Shown piece after piece: positions 12,801 to 24,800 of a stretch of 64,000 nt of DNA. The position numbers were made by a program, and so were the translations under genes. The stretch covers positions 126,001-190,000 of the forward strand of contig JAQFVV010006310.1 of assembly GCA_028023455.1 (NCBI GenBank), given 5' to 3'. This DNA is from Epiperipatus broadwayi (Eukaryota; Onychophora; Udeonychophora; Euonychophora; Peripatidae). Numbering within the stretch: the first letter of the stretch is position 1; the number at the start of each line of letters is the position of its first letter. The notes beneath the pieces were generated by a model, which ran no database searches, was not told the DNA's origin, and saw only the letters and a list, made by a program, of their open reading frames with translations.

Positions 12801-15800
12801 TTAGAGTTGGCAATCTCATTGTGAATTAATCATTTTTTCATTATTATCATAATAACATGGAAACTGTAAATACATATAAATATCCAAGTAATTTATGGGC
12901 ATCATTTTTTATATATTTTTCTTTATTGAGATTTTTTTTAAAATATTTTTCTATATAGAAATTTTCTTTGCTTTTCTAAATTGTTTAGAATTTATATTTA
13001 TGTTTAAATATATCCTATTTTCGTTTGTAAATAAATATTATGAAGTTTTATAAATTAAGAAGATCTATGTAGTTTTTCTGATCCAGCATTTACATTCAAT
13101 TAAGCACTTACATTGCATTTAATGGCCTAGGTTTTAAACATGCACACATCCACATTATTGTTTAATAAGCATGGGAGAGAACATTAAATACAGGTTATAT
13201 TTTGTTTGATAGATAGGACATATTATTTTAGTTATTAATTAAGAGTATGCATAGATACATACCTGTTAAGAGAGTCGAATGAAATTCTTCCTGAGTTCGA
13301 ATATCTGAGGCAACGGTTTTGGAAAAGAGTGGTGAGATGTGAGATAAACTGATTTGGATTGCAAGTAGATTTAGTGTATGATGCTTAGGCTAGTCTATTG
13401 AAGATGTGTATAATCATGAGTCGGGTATTTCATTGTGTTATCTCTAGCATCCTACATGAAGACCCTAGGTCTGACAGTAGTTAGATGCGAGCTTGCTCTC
13501 TTTCACCTATATATGTGGATGGACCAGTTTGTTGCATTGGGCACTATCAACTTTGGGATATGGCAGATAAGTGCACCAGCACTTTTAGATTGGAAGTAAG
13601 TTGGTATATATATATATTATGGACAAACCAGCTGATTGTTAAAGCTGATCTGTGTGTGTTCAAATGTATTTGCGGGCCGGAACATCCAGGTATAATCAAC
13701 CATACCTTTACAATACACATAATAAATATTTTTAATGAATTATTATTAAGGAGAAAACAACAAAAAAAAAATTTAATAATACAGGTATATTATTAGGTTG
13801 GATTAACTTTAAAAAAATTTAAAATGGCATAATAAGTGTATATTTACCGGTATAATATAATCTGAATAATTTGCGTATGTGTTTCCGAGTGCACTCGCAA
13901 AACGATTCCGGGGATCTTGCCTAGGCAAATATGGTGTCCATCACTTCCACTTAACATTTCATTCCTTTAGTCCCTCTAAAGTGGCGTATTCAATCTACTG
14001 TTCCTTCTTCTTTTGGCTTAATTCCGGAATGGCAAACGATCTACATTGGATTCAAATAGCTTCAGCTATGAAGGGCAATTGGAGATGTTGACTGTGGTAT
14101 ATATTTACGTGGCATAGGTAAAATGGCTGGAGTCCGAACACCGACCAGGCACGATGGTGATTTTACTCCATGCAATCCATGAGGTCACTTATATATTTAG
14201 TTCAGTTCACACAATTTACTTCTCCAACTTTCTACTTTTCAGCTAATGTAACAGCTTCTCCTAATAAATTTTCTTCAATAAAAATTTAGAATATCTGCCC
14301 TTCTTACACGTCAGACTAGCAGAGCTCAACTGTCCATTTTTTCAAATTAATTAATCAATCCCAGTTGCCTTTCTCCTTATCGCTAGTATTCCTTTGTTTT
14401 CAAAAATAGATTTTCTTCTAAAAATAGCAACAAAAGGAAAACCACTTAGCGATCTTGACTTTTACTTATCTCTTTTTTTTTCTTTTTAAATTCCTGAACT
14501 TTTAATTATAAATTCTTTTGTCGACTTTAACCAAACAAAAGAGATCAAAAATAGTTCAATAACTAATGGCATTCAATGTTCATTTCAATCAAAATTATTT
14601 CTGAAAAATCCATTTAATTAAAACCAACATGCAAAAAAAAAATATATCCATTCAAGCAGTTGGATTTTGCTTTCTTTTTATTGAACAATGAGATCCGTTT
14701 GGCCAATTAATTCAGGAAGTTTATACTCACAAAAGAAACTTTTCTTTTACCTCCTTTAAAATTTTCCAAATTTTTACTTTCTTGTTCTCATAAATAACAT
14801 TTACCTACACATACGTATGCCACTCATAATATATGCCTACAACCCTTGTTCCAGCAAATACACGTGCGCTTGATCTGTGCGACTTTTACAAATAATTATA
14901 CAATACTAATAATATATAAATAAAGAAAAAAAAATTATCTACAAACTACATTTTCGTTTCTTTTTTTTGTAACGGGGTTTGAACCCAGTTCCTGTTACAA
15001 TATATATTGAACTGGATGGAGAGTTTATCAAAACAAAAAAAATTAAAAGGACAAATAAAATCCTTGATGGAGTAAACACAAACTATATACTTTCGCTCTT
15101 CAATAAAATTGTAACTTGAAATATAACTTGTAAACTTTTATACAAAATATAATACAATGTTTATTATTAATCCCTTCCAATTTATGCATTGTTCCATCAC
15201 GGCCCCTTAGGCAAAGAAGAGAGTACTCAAAGAGCACTTGAATCCAAGCCAGCAGATATATACGTAAAATATATCTAACTGACCACATTTGAAGGAAACA
15301 GATTTCTTCTCGACTGTTGAATTCAACACCACATTCAAAGCACTTTTTTGTTTTGTAGAAACACGGGCGCCACTTACTTACCTAGAGGAAAAATAACGCA
15401 CTTTGAACAATGGTAACTAATTCAATGCCTAAGACAGTCCCATAACTAGCTCAGTCTATTGTAATACATTCACAAATTATTGCTTTAATTAGTGGTAAAA
15501 AGAATTGACCGACAAAATTAAGCTTTAAGTTTAAAGACAATTTATTTACTAACTACACATTTATTATTCTGATTTTTAGATACTTTATAAGAACTTAATT
15601 TAGATGATGATAATTACATATACTGACTAAGCACACACTCTGAATTTATATAATAAACTAGAAGATAACACAACATTAAATAATACATAGCATTTAAATA
15701 TATATGTGAAATCAATATAATATAACAAAAGGTATTCTCACACGACATTTCAAAACAGGCACATCAATAGTTCGTTTATGCATGCTATAGAGTTCCTTAT

Positions 15801-18800
15801 TATTTGACTCTGGAGGCTTCAAACTATGCAATGGCTACTTTAGAAATGAGAATAAAAAAAATGTTATTACCTAGGATTTTAGAACGTGGATACTTCTTGT
15901 TTTTTGCTGTGTACTTTATTTTCAGTAGGACTTTGTTTTCTTCCTGGTTGCTGCGTCAAGTGAGAATATTTCCAGCTGGCTGGATATGAGGAGGTTTAAT
16001 GCTTAGTAGTATTTCAAAATATTTTTCTTTAAGACATTTAGATATTGAAAGCGGATTTTCAAATTATTAGAAAAGCATTATTTTCACGGGCAGGTTAGCT
16101 GTTTCATCGGACTCAGGCTAGAGCAAAATCGTATGTTTCCGAGATTTTTAACACTGCATTGTCAACTGATCGATTGATTGATTTAATCTGATGTGATCTC
16201 AGTGAACTGAACTGAACTCTTTCTCAACTGTAATCTCAACTGATTGTCCGATGAAAAACTGGACTATTTATTAATAAGACCTGTTGTCATTTTGATGTCC
16301 GCCAGCGATATCTGTTGTCGAAATTCCTTCCTTGTTTTTGATTGCATTCCTTTAGATAAGCTTTTAATTAAATGTTGTTGGAGATCTTTAATTAGCAGCC
16401 ATTGCATGTTTTGTTTTTTACATTTTTAATTAGTAGCCATCGCCGAGTGTTTTTAATTTTTTAACTTTCATTTATTCCATTTTAACACGCACATATTTTG
16501 CTACGTTTACAATAGCACACATATATTTTACTATTCCTTATACTTAACATTAATTCGTCACTTACGCACATGTATATTTTATTCGAATAAACTCAATATT
16601 AGTTTTAAGATTACTTTTTCTTTCTTTAACTCAAAAGAGATATTTTTTACTTATTTGAAGATCAACCTCTTTTAATTTCCCCCGTAACTATGAATTCATT
16701 GTTTTTTTAAGAAAAAAAACCCTTTAAACTTCTTTTATAAACTTTTAACTTGACGTTTCTAAAGCAACCCCCCTCCCCCCTTCTAATTAATTAACTGTAA
16801 CTTTTATTTTAACTACTAATAATAGAAAAAAAAACCTCTTTGACTTTTAATTTTACATTTCGAAAACAAACTGCAATAAAAAAACTCTTTAAACTTTTAC
16901 ATACTATTTCTTTTAACGAACTGTATTTTATTTTAATAATTTTTAGACAAAATTAGATATATGTACTAATATGATCTTGGTACAATATATATATAAGAAG
17001 TTAAATGAAAGTAGATAATGGCTCAAGAACATTGATTATGTCATTAAAAGCAAAAATTACTATTACAAATAAAAATGGATATAAATCACATTATGATTAT
17101 CCAGAATTTATGATAAGAAACATAAATAGAAATAGATATTAAGGATAGCAAGAATATCAGTAACACTGGAAAATAAAAAGACAAAAATATTATTATATAT
17201 TATTTATAACTGTATAAACATCAACTATAGATAAAGAATGGTTTAATCTATTTCAGATTTAGTTGAGCTATTTAATGAAAATTTTTTAAAGAAATTAAGC
17301 CTTGGAATGTTCTCATCTATTTAATATAGATCAAGAAAGTATTAAAACAAAATCAATAGAACTAACAATGACCGAATAAATAAAACCAGTTAAATGCAAA
17401 TCATAGAAATTATCATTTGTTTTTAAAAATAAAACAAATGAGATTTTATTATAGTAAATTAGTAGAGGGGTGAAAATACTCATCCCAACTGAGAAGAAAT
17501 CCAGTAGTATGTTATGCAGAATTATCTATATATGAGTCAATAAATATCTCAAAAAAAATGTTTACCCAGTGCAGAATATTATTCCAAAAGTGTTCACTCT
17601 TTAGAAAATTAGATTAGTAAGCAGCTTGTCACTAAATTCTTATGGGTAAGGAGTCATCCAGAATATTAACTATAACTATACACCTTAGCATTTTTAAATC
17701 CACTAGTTTACAGTTCGGAATTATACCTGTCCCTAACACACTCTAATCAAAGATTGACAAGTGTTTGAGTATCATGGATGGAGCAAATCTATATTTTAAC
17801 AACATCATAATCAAAGAATGTGGCCAATTAGATTATTTTGGAATACATTTAAATGAAAATAAATGAATATGGAATTCACGGAAAGTAGAGTTTTTAGGCA
17901 ATGTCATCTCCAAAAAGGGCAATCACCATCACCTGGGCAAGTTCAAGTTCAGAAAAAAAAAACTACAGACTTTATTTCTTTGAAGTTTTTTAAAAAGGGA
18001 AGAAAGCTCATGTAGCTAGACCACTTTATGATTTATTAAAAAAATCACTAAGAGGAAGACTTTCAGAAAATTAATATAAAGGAGAATTCGAAATTACAGT
18101 GACAACAAATGCAACTACACACACACACACACACATATATAGGTAATAATCATTCATAATACAAAAGATTGTGAAAGAACAATAACATACATTTCATATT
18201 CTATCCAAAGTTGAGGGAAACTGTAGTCAGTTAGATAAGGAGATCGCAGTCATAATATTTGGAATCAGGACATTTCATAAATATGTACATGGCCAAAAAT
18301 TTAACTTGTTCACAGACTACAAATTATTACTGAGAAAATCATCTTAGACCACATAAACCCAAGAATGTTGTACTGATAAAACATTAACTGACTACAAATA
18401 TGAGTTAAGCTGCAAGAACGAAAATCAAATATTTCATACTGATACACTGTTCAGGTTTCCAAATAACCAAGAGCTATAAAACTATTGAGATAAATAATAT
18501 AGATATAATGAAAAACAAATAAGTTAATAGTAAAACTGATGAATTACAAAAAATTAATAAATTAGATAACTGATATATGGCTATCTTGCTACCCTAGTTA
18601 ACTATCATTTGCCTTTAGGAATACAAAGAAAAACTTATCTACATCAAAGGATGTATATTGATGATGATAAAGTAATATCAAATAGACTTTCATGACAGAC
18701 ATCCAAAAATTGTTAGAGTCAAGCTCTACCATGTGGATATACCTGGTAAACCAGGAATTAATAAGAAATATAAAAGAAAAAATTAAAAAATATGAAGTCT

Positions 18801-21800
18801 GTAAGAGGAAGACTAGATTAACCACAAAGTAATACTAAGCAGAATTCAGCAGACTACAAATGTTGTAGCAGTTGATATAAATTTAAAGAGCAAACTATCG
18901 ATCAATAAAGAATAATCGCTTTGAAGAAACTCAGAGATATCATCCATATCACAGCATACTGGAAATTTCAGATAATAGAATGTTAACATCAAATGATCAT
19001 TTCTTATGCTTGCTTATAACTGTTATTAAAACAGGCAAAACTTTCCGTATAGTATTGCCACTCAGAGCAAGCCAGAGTAATCAATGGATGCCAGAAGGCT
19101 TGTGCATAAGATCCCCATCTAGTACCTACTCATCCTATATCCCCAGACAAGTTTCTGTCTTGTGCCTTCGTCAGTGAGTTCAGACCCATATGACTACATA
19201 AGATAATGAGCTTGGATTAAAAATATTATTGTGTCAATTTAAGAGTCATAGTTTTGTAGTTAAGTAGAGATTAAAGGTGGCTGCTGGAGGGTTGCATTAG
19301 ATACTAAGATCTAGGTGCAGTGCTCTCAGATCCAAGATTCCTCACTGACGAAGACCACAAGCCCGAAACTAGTCTGGGGATATTGGATGAGTAGGCATTA
19401 GATGGGGATTTTATGCACAAGCCTTCTGGCAGCCATTGATTACTCTGGCTTGCACTGAGTGGCAATACTGTATGGAGAGTTTTGCCTGTTTTAATAACGT
19501 TAACATCAATGAATTTTGTAGATAAATTCAAGGAATGAGGACACCACACTTATTAGCATTACCTTGTAATCCTGAATTGAATGGTTTGGCAGAAAAAGCT
19601 GTCCAGCAACTGAAATCCATAATGAAAAAACAAAACTTATTTATATATAAATCAATAATTACTATTTAGCGCAGTATCTATCTGTAATTATTCATGAGGA
19701 ACTTAATCTTCCAATATGCGCTAATTGTTTTTAATGTATAAATCTATGAATATATTCTAAAAACAAGTGACTTATGTGTGTTTTAAAAACTCTTACTTTC
19801 AGAGTGTGTGAAAATTTATACATTAAAAACAAACAGCGCATATCGGAAGGTTAATTTTTTCCTGAATAATTAAAACTCAAATATATATATAATACCAGAT
19901 ATACTGTTTATTTCAACAACATGGAAAGATCCACCAGAGTTGCTAATAAGAAAAAAAATATACTAAACTATCTTTATTAAGCCCACTAGTAACCCAATGG
20001 GAAAAAAAAGTTAAGAAGAAACATGAAGATGATGATAAGATTTGAATATGGAATAATATCAAGAAAACATGGATGCAGTGGAACATTAAATTTATAATAC
20101 AGAAAACCTCACTACGTAAAAACTAAAAACAAAATACATCTACTATCTATGCCCGAATCTGATACAAAAATGAAACCCAGAATATAGTAAGGATAGAACA
20201 ATTTCTCCTGAAAATAAGAAGCAACAGAATTCAGAAATAGAACTGAATCAATGAGCTCAAATAATTAACAGATGACTAAAATACTTAAATAATTATATAA
20301 CAGATTAATCGAGTTTTCAATTAAGAATAATTTAGAATGCCAAGAAAGAGAAATTGGATTTCTAATAAACTTGCAGCCATGATTATGGTTAAGTTTTGCT
20401 GAAGGTGCCAAAAAACACTTAGAGATGAAAATATTGGCCATACAGAATATTATTTTTTGTAATTTTGAGATTATTTAATTACAATTAAGTTATTAAACCT
20501 TTTAATGTAATATATGTAGGTTATTATATTCAAATTGTATATAAGTATTGTATTCAAATAAAATATTTATACATAGTTAATTTAGCCTAATTGATTCATT
20601 AATTTACATATCAGCATCTTGCCTAAGGGTTATTTATTTGAAAATCTATGTAGATTGTGTGGGCAGTTAAAAAAAAAATTATACACTGTTGTATTGTAAA
20701 TGATTCTGTTTATATTTAAAATTAAATGTGAGCATTTGTTATGGGTGTGCATTTCTGCACATAATTTTTTTATTGTTAAATAATTGAAATTATTTTAGTA
20801 AATAAATTATTTTAATTGCTAAACATATTTTCCTGATTTCATTTAATATACTCTTGTAACTGTACAGATATTTTATTTTTTATTCATTAATTTTTATTTT
20901 GTTCAGTGCTAAATATTATGCAGATCAGTAAAGCTATTAGAAAGTAGACTATGCTAGCATTAATTTTTCTTGTTACAATAATTTGAAAGAATTGAGCACT
21001 AGTATAAAATGTGACTGACTACAAGGTTGGTCAGTGAATGTGGAGTAAACGAAGCTTGTACAAAATTCTAAACTCTCGGATTAAATAAAAAGAAACTTTC
21101 AGTTTTTATACTGCAACTTATTCAACGAATGCATAAATTTACATCTTATGGTTTTTTTAAAAACTAAACTAATAAAAACATAGAAAATATTAATAAAAAA
21201 TAATGTAGTAATAAAAAAATGCAGCAATAATAATAGTAGAATATATGAAATAAATAAATTATTAGTATAAATAACAAACAACAATAATACTAAATGTAGT
21301 AATAAGAACAGTAAAATAATAATGATATTCAAAACCTGAATAATATATGCAGAATCTGAGATGAGAGAAAAGCTGTTTATTGATCCACGAGAGATATAAT
21401 TCTGTAGAAGTATGTTTACTTTGCCATAAGCATTTTCTGAACCTCCAGCTACAGGTAGTAAACAATAGGTATCCATTAAATCATCTAGTTCATCTAATTC
21501 ATCATCTCGCACCTATTTCAAACATTAAAAATAAAAAAAAAGCAACTTATTTATGTGCATTTACATATATCTGTGTAAGTATTCTTTTTTTTAAAAAAAA
21601 TTGTAACGAGTAATATAGAACAGAAATAGCAAAATGATGACAATATGTTTTTCCTCAATCAAATATCTATAAATATTAAGTTCATTAATCAGTATTATAT
21701 AGGTATTTATTTCAGGGCAGAGATGACTACCATGGAACAGGTCCACATGGTGGTAGGTAGTAAAAGAATCTCTAGATACAAGAATAAACTATTATATAAG

Positions 21801-24800
21801 TAGAAGAATGTGAGGAATAAACATCATCAGATCAACAGCTCCAGTGTAATCAGAACATGATGAGCAAGCATTGAAAAACTGTATATGCTTAATGAAGATA
21901 ATATATAGATTGACAAGTTTATGCACTACCATTTTAAAAGAAGTGTTATTAGGACATTCTTGTTTTAAGAATATTCCCACAAAAAAGCCAAAAGAACCAG
22001 ATCGATGGTCAACAGCTATGGATCTTGCATTACCCAGAATTAAAGTAAATACAGAGTAAGTAAACAGCAGTGTTGTCTTTGACTTGGAAGATGAACAAAT
22101 GTCTATGGTAGTAAAGATGGCAAATGAAAATATCTCAGTGATCAATGATTAGTAGCTTAATTAAGAAGTTACTATGATTAGTGAAAGATTGAAAAATATA
22201 ATGTATACCATTTATTTCAGGAAATTATGCATGAAGATTCAGCATAGTAAATTAATATTATGGGGAAATGATTTCTCTATTAATTAAGTGTTACCAGGAG
22301 GGAAGAAAATCTTTGCAAGGTTCATCAGTCATCATCCAACAAGACTCTTGCAAGATTAAAAAAATATAAAAAGCTTGAAAATGTAAAGAAAAAGAATGGG
22401 GGAAAAATTAAGGATGATTGTGATAGTATAAGTAAGACAAGATAATCAGAAAGTAAATACAAGTGGTGACATGTCTATGAAAGATAAAAAGGCATCAGAT
22501 TTGCATTTGATAGAAACATAATATAGAGAGTTACAGGCACATGGTGATATTGCAAAAGAATAATCATGTTAAAGGTAGGATTAACAAATTCAGATAATAT
22601 ATTGAAATCCTTGGAAGAAGAGGAAATTTATAAATTAATAAATGAGATATATATGACTAAAAAAGTGTATTAGATTTTGAGAAAAATGCATTGATAATGT
22701 CATCCATATATGGAGCAAAACAGTGTGAAGGGTGCAGAACTTTCAGCAGTAACTTTAACATACTTTAAAGATTTTGGCTAGAATTATTTACAAGCCAATT
22801 GAAAATAGAACTGAAGAATATTTGTTAAATGATCATCTGAATTTAGGAGAAATAGATGTATTATGGAAGCAGTTTTGAGTCTTTAATTATTGAATGAAAA
22901 ATCCTTGAGAATAAATAAAAAAAACACTAATGATTTTGGCTGATACAGAAAAGGCATTTAATTATTTAGACTAAAACATAATATTCAGACCATTAGGAAA
23001 TATGAAAATATATTTTGGAAATAGAAGATTAATATATAAACTATAAAAGAACTAAAAAGCTACTGTCAAAAAGGAAAGTGATGCGAATAAAATAAGGAGG
23101 TGTAAGAGAAGGTTGTGATCGATAAAAAAAGATGTAACAGTCTATTGCCTTTACTTTTCAATATTTAAAAAAAAAAAAAATTAAACAGAGTATTTAACAA
23201 AGGGAGATTGAAAGTAAACAGCAAATTATTTAGTTCTATGTTTTGCAGACAATGAATCTGATCTGCAACTGATATTAAATAAATTTGATAATCTGTTAGG
23301 AAAAAGATACAATGTGAAAATGGAGAAAAGACAAAGGTAAAGAAATGTTCTAGAGAAGGAAATGAGAAAAGTAGAATGTGGATGGAAGAAGAAAAGCTAG
23401 AACATGTCATGTCTTTTAAATAATTGGGGAGTTAAATAACATCAGACAGTAGAAATAGGCATGATATAAACATTAAAATTGCATAAGCAGCATTTAAAAA
23501 GAAACAAGAATTATCAAAATCTAAAAATATATTTATTCATGTTAAAAACAATATGCATAAGGAGTGTGGCCTTATATGGATCAGAGACATACATACTACT
23601 TGCACATTAAAAAAAAAAATCAAGACCTTTTGAAATGTTACATTAACTGCCACATGATAAAAATACCATGAATAACCATAATGAACAATAAGTGTTAAAT
23701 CTGAATAGAGAAAACACACTCACTGCTCAAAAAAAAAATCCTATAGTTAATCACTTGATGAGACATTGGATATGGTGTACATTGTTGCCAGAAGGAATAA
23801 TGAAAAGAAAGCCAGCAAAGTGAAGATCTAAAATGGAAGATATGGATAAAGCTATATATATATATATAAAAATCTTAGAAAATTTTTGTAAAAAAATCTG
23901 GCAATAAAGAAAAAGACCGATCATTAGCACATTGGTTTGTGGAAAGAAGATAGGTTTTTTATATATAAGGCAAATTAATTTCAACAACTATGTCACACAA
24001 GTTCTCACAAGCTTCCAAGGGTAGTTATCTTCACCCTATTCTATAGTTATTTAAAATAACCTTGAGTAGTCAATCTATAATATGTAATAGTTCTAGTTTT
24101 AAATCCTCATTTTCACTTATGAAGACAAAATGCAGAAAGCAATTGGTTTAGAGATGAAGATTTTATAGTCCTAAATGCTAATAAATGGAGTGAAGACAAG
24201 TGCTCTTAAAATCAATACAAAAAAACTATTAATAAAAAATATCAAAAACATATAACTAAATGGAGACAATAAAAGAAATATTATGATGTCTTAGTGAACA
24301 TTTCAATTAAAAACCCTGCACAGTTTGGCATAGTTGGTAGAATGTTGACTTGGGATCGGGAGGTCACAGAATCAATTCTGATGTTCAAACACCTTATGAA
24401 CTTCCAATAAAGCCATATGCGTTTTTTTTAATCAAATAAAAAAAAAAAAATTACAAGCTTAACTCTTTATATACGATTTAAAACAAATTTCCAAAAACAT
24501 TCACATTAATTATAAATTAAAGCAAATTAATAATTTATTATTTAAAGATTTAAAAAAAAAAAAAAGAAATAAATATTTGAAAATATATCTTATTCTCATC
24601 TTTCATGTAATTATTTTTATTTTATTAAATAATATAAACACTTAATCAATAATATATAGAGGATTGCTCAGATCACAAACGATAAAGATAAAGAACTAAT
24701 TAAAGAACCGTCAAAATCTTCCCTTTAAAACTTAGCATTGGGCTTTCATTCACTGGTTCAATTTTAAAACAAGAATGTTGAAAATTTTGATTTGATGGAA

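Larger units (their letters stand above)
9531..13712. mobile_element. 4.2 kb foldback transposon with ~1.25 kb inverted arms
   Basis: The two arms (9531-10784 and 12468-13712) are near-identical inverted copies around a 1.68 kb unique centre. The outer ends read TGTAACGGTATGG and, from the other side, TGTAAAGGTATGG. ATAC flanks both ends (9527-9530 and 13713-13716), fitting a 4 bp target duplication. TGTNR-type ends with 4 bp duplications are known for Ginger elements, but LTR-type ends also look like this and I see no DDE or integrase ORF, so the class is open. The centre has no intact ORF. A short frame near 10960-11050 reads [12 protein letters not shown], faintly like a psq/pogo helix-turn-helix. 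The element is probably non-autonomous and moderately old, since the arms differ by scattered substitutions. Confidence 0.8.
18993..19498. mobile_element. Penelope-like inverted-repeat element inserted in Gypsy integrase
   Basis: 506 bp flanked by GTTAACATCAA at 18982-18992 and 19499-19509, an 11 bp target duplication. The arms (19022-19190 and about 19330-19498) are inverted copies, with a centre of about 140 bp. An extra ~29 bp lies outside the left arm only. Inverted terminal copies with a short one-sided tail and hammerhead cores are features known for Penelope-like elements, whose pLTRs may be inverted. No RT or GIY-YIG coding is present, so it is internally deleted or non-autonomous. 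Each arm carries a hammerhead core (next entries). Confidence 0.68.
17400..20250 (+). pseudogene. decayed Ty3/Gypsy pol (RT, RNase H, integrase)
   Basis: Many frameshifts and stops, but collinear landmarks remain. [15 protein letters not shown] near 17553, [18 protein letters not shown] near 17797 and [13 protein letters not shown] near 17882. RNase [20 protein letters not shown] near 18232, then LFTDYKLLL. Integrase: [16 protein letters not shown] near 18765 (end of the zinc-binding HHCC region), then [10 protein letters not shown] before 18993. After the inserted element come NFVDKFKE near 19512 and [16 protein letters not shown] near 19578. SDN and NGLAEK are integrase-core landmarks. Reading across the insertion with the target duplication counted once restores collinearity of SDN with FVDKF. 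No protease was identified. The C-terminal tail fades by about 20250. Confidence 0.75.
3803..21335. other. ASCC3 intron H-I, 17.5 kb, packed with repeats
   Basis: It contains a SINE (5656-5755), a gag zinc-knuckle remnant (~8300-8800), a 4.2 kb foldback (9531-13712), a Ty3/Gypsy pol remnant (~17400-20250) with a Penelope-like insertion, and a small inverted-repeat element (19685-19872). Stretches 3803-5640, 5770-8290 and 13713-17390 are AT-rich, with scattered short ORFs of no recognisable product. Around 13860-14170 and 15800-16250 base composition is less AT-biased, but I recognise nothing there. Confidence 0.6.

Noticed and set aside
13485-13796. 103-codon plus-strand ORF
   Set aside because: It lies along the right arm of the foldback element and crosses its end into flanking DNA, so it cannot be an element or host gene as a unit.
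15804-15989. 61-codon ORF in a less AT-rich patch
   Set aside because: Hydrophobic ending but no recognisable domain, no splice-consistent extension and no repeat partner.
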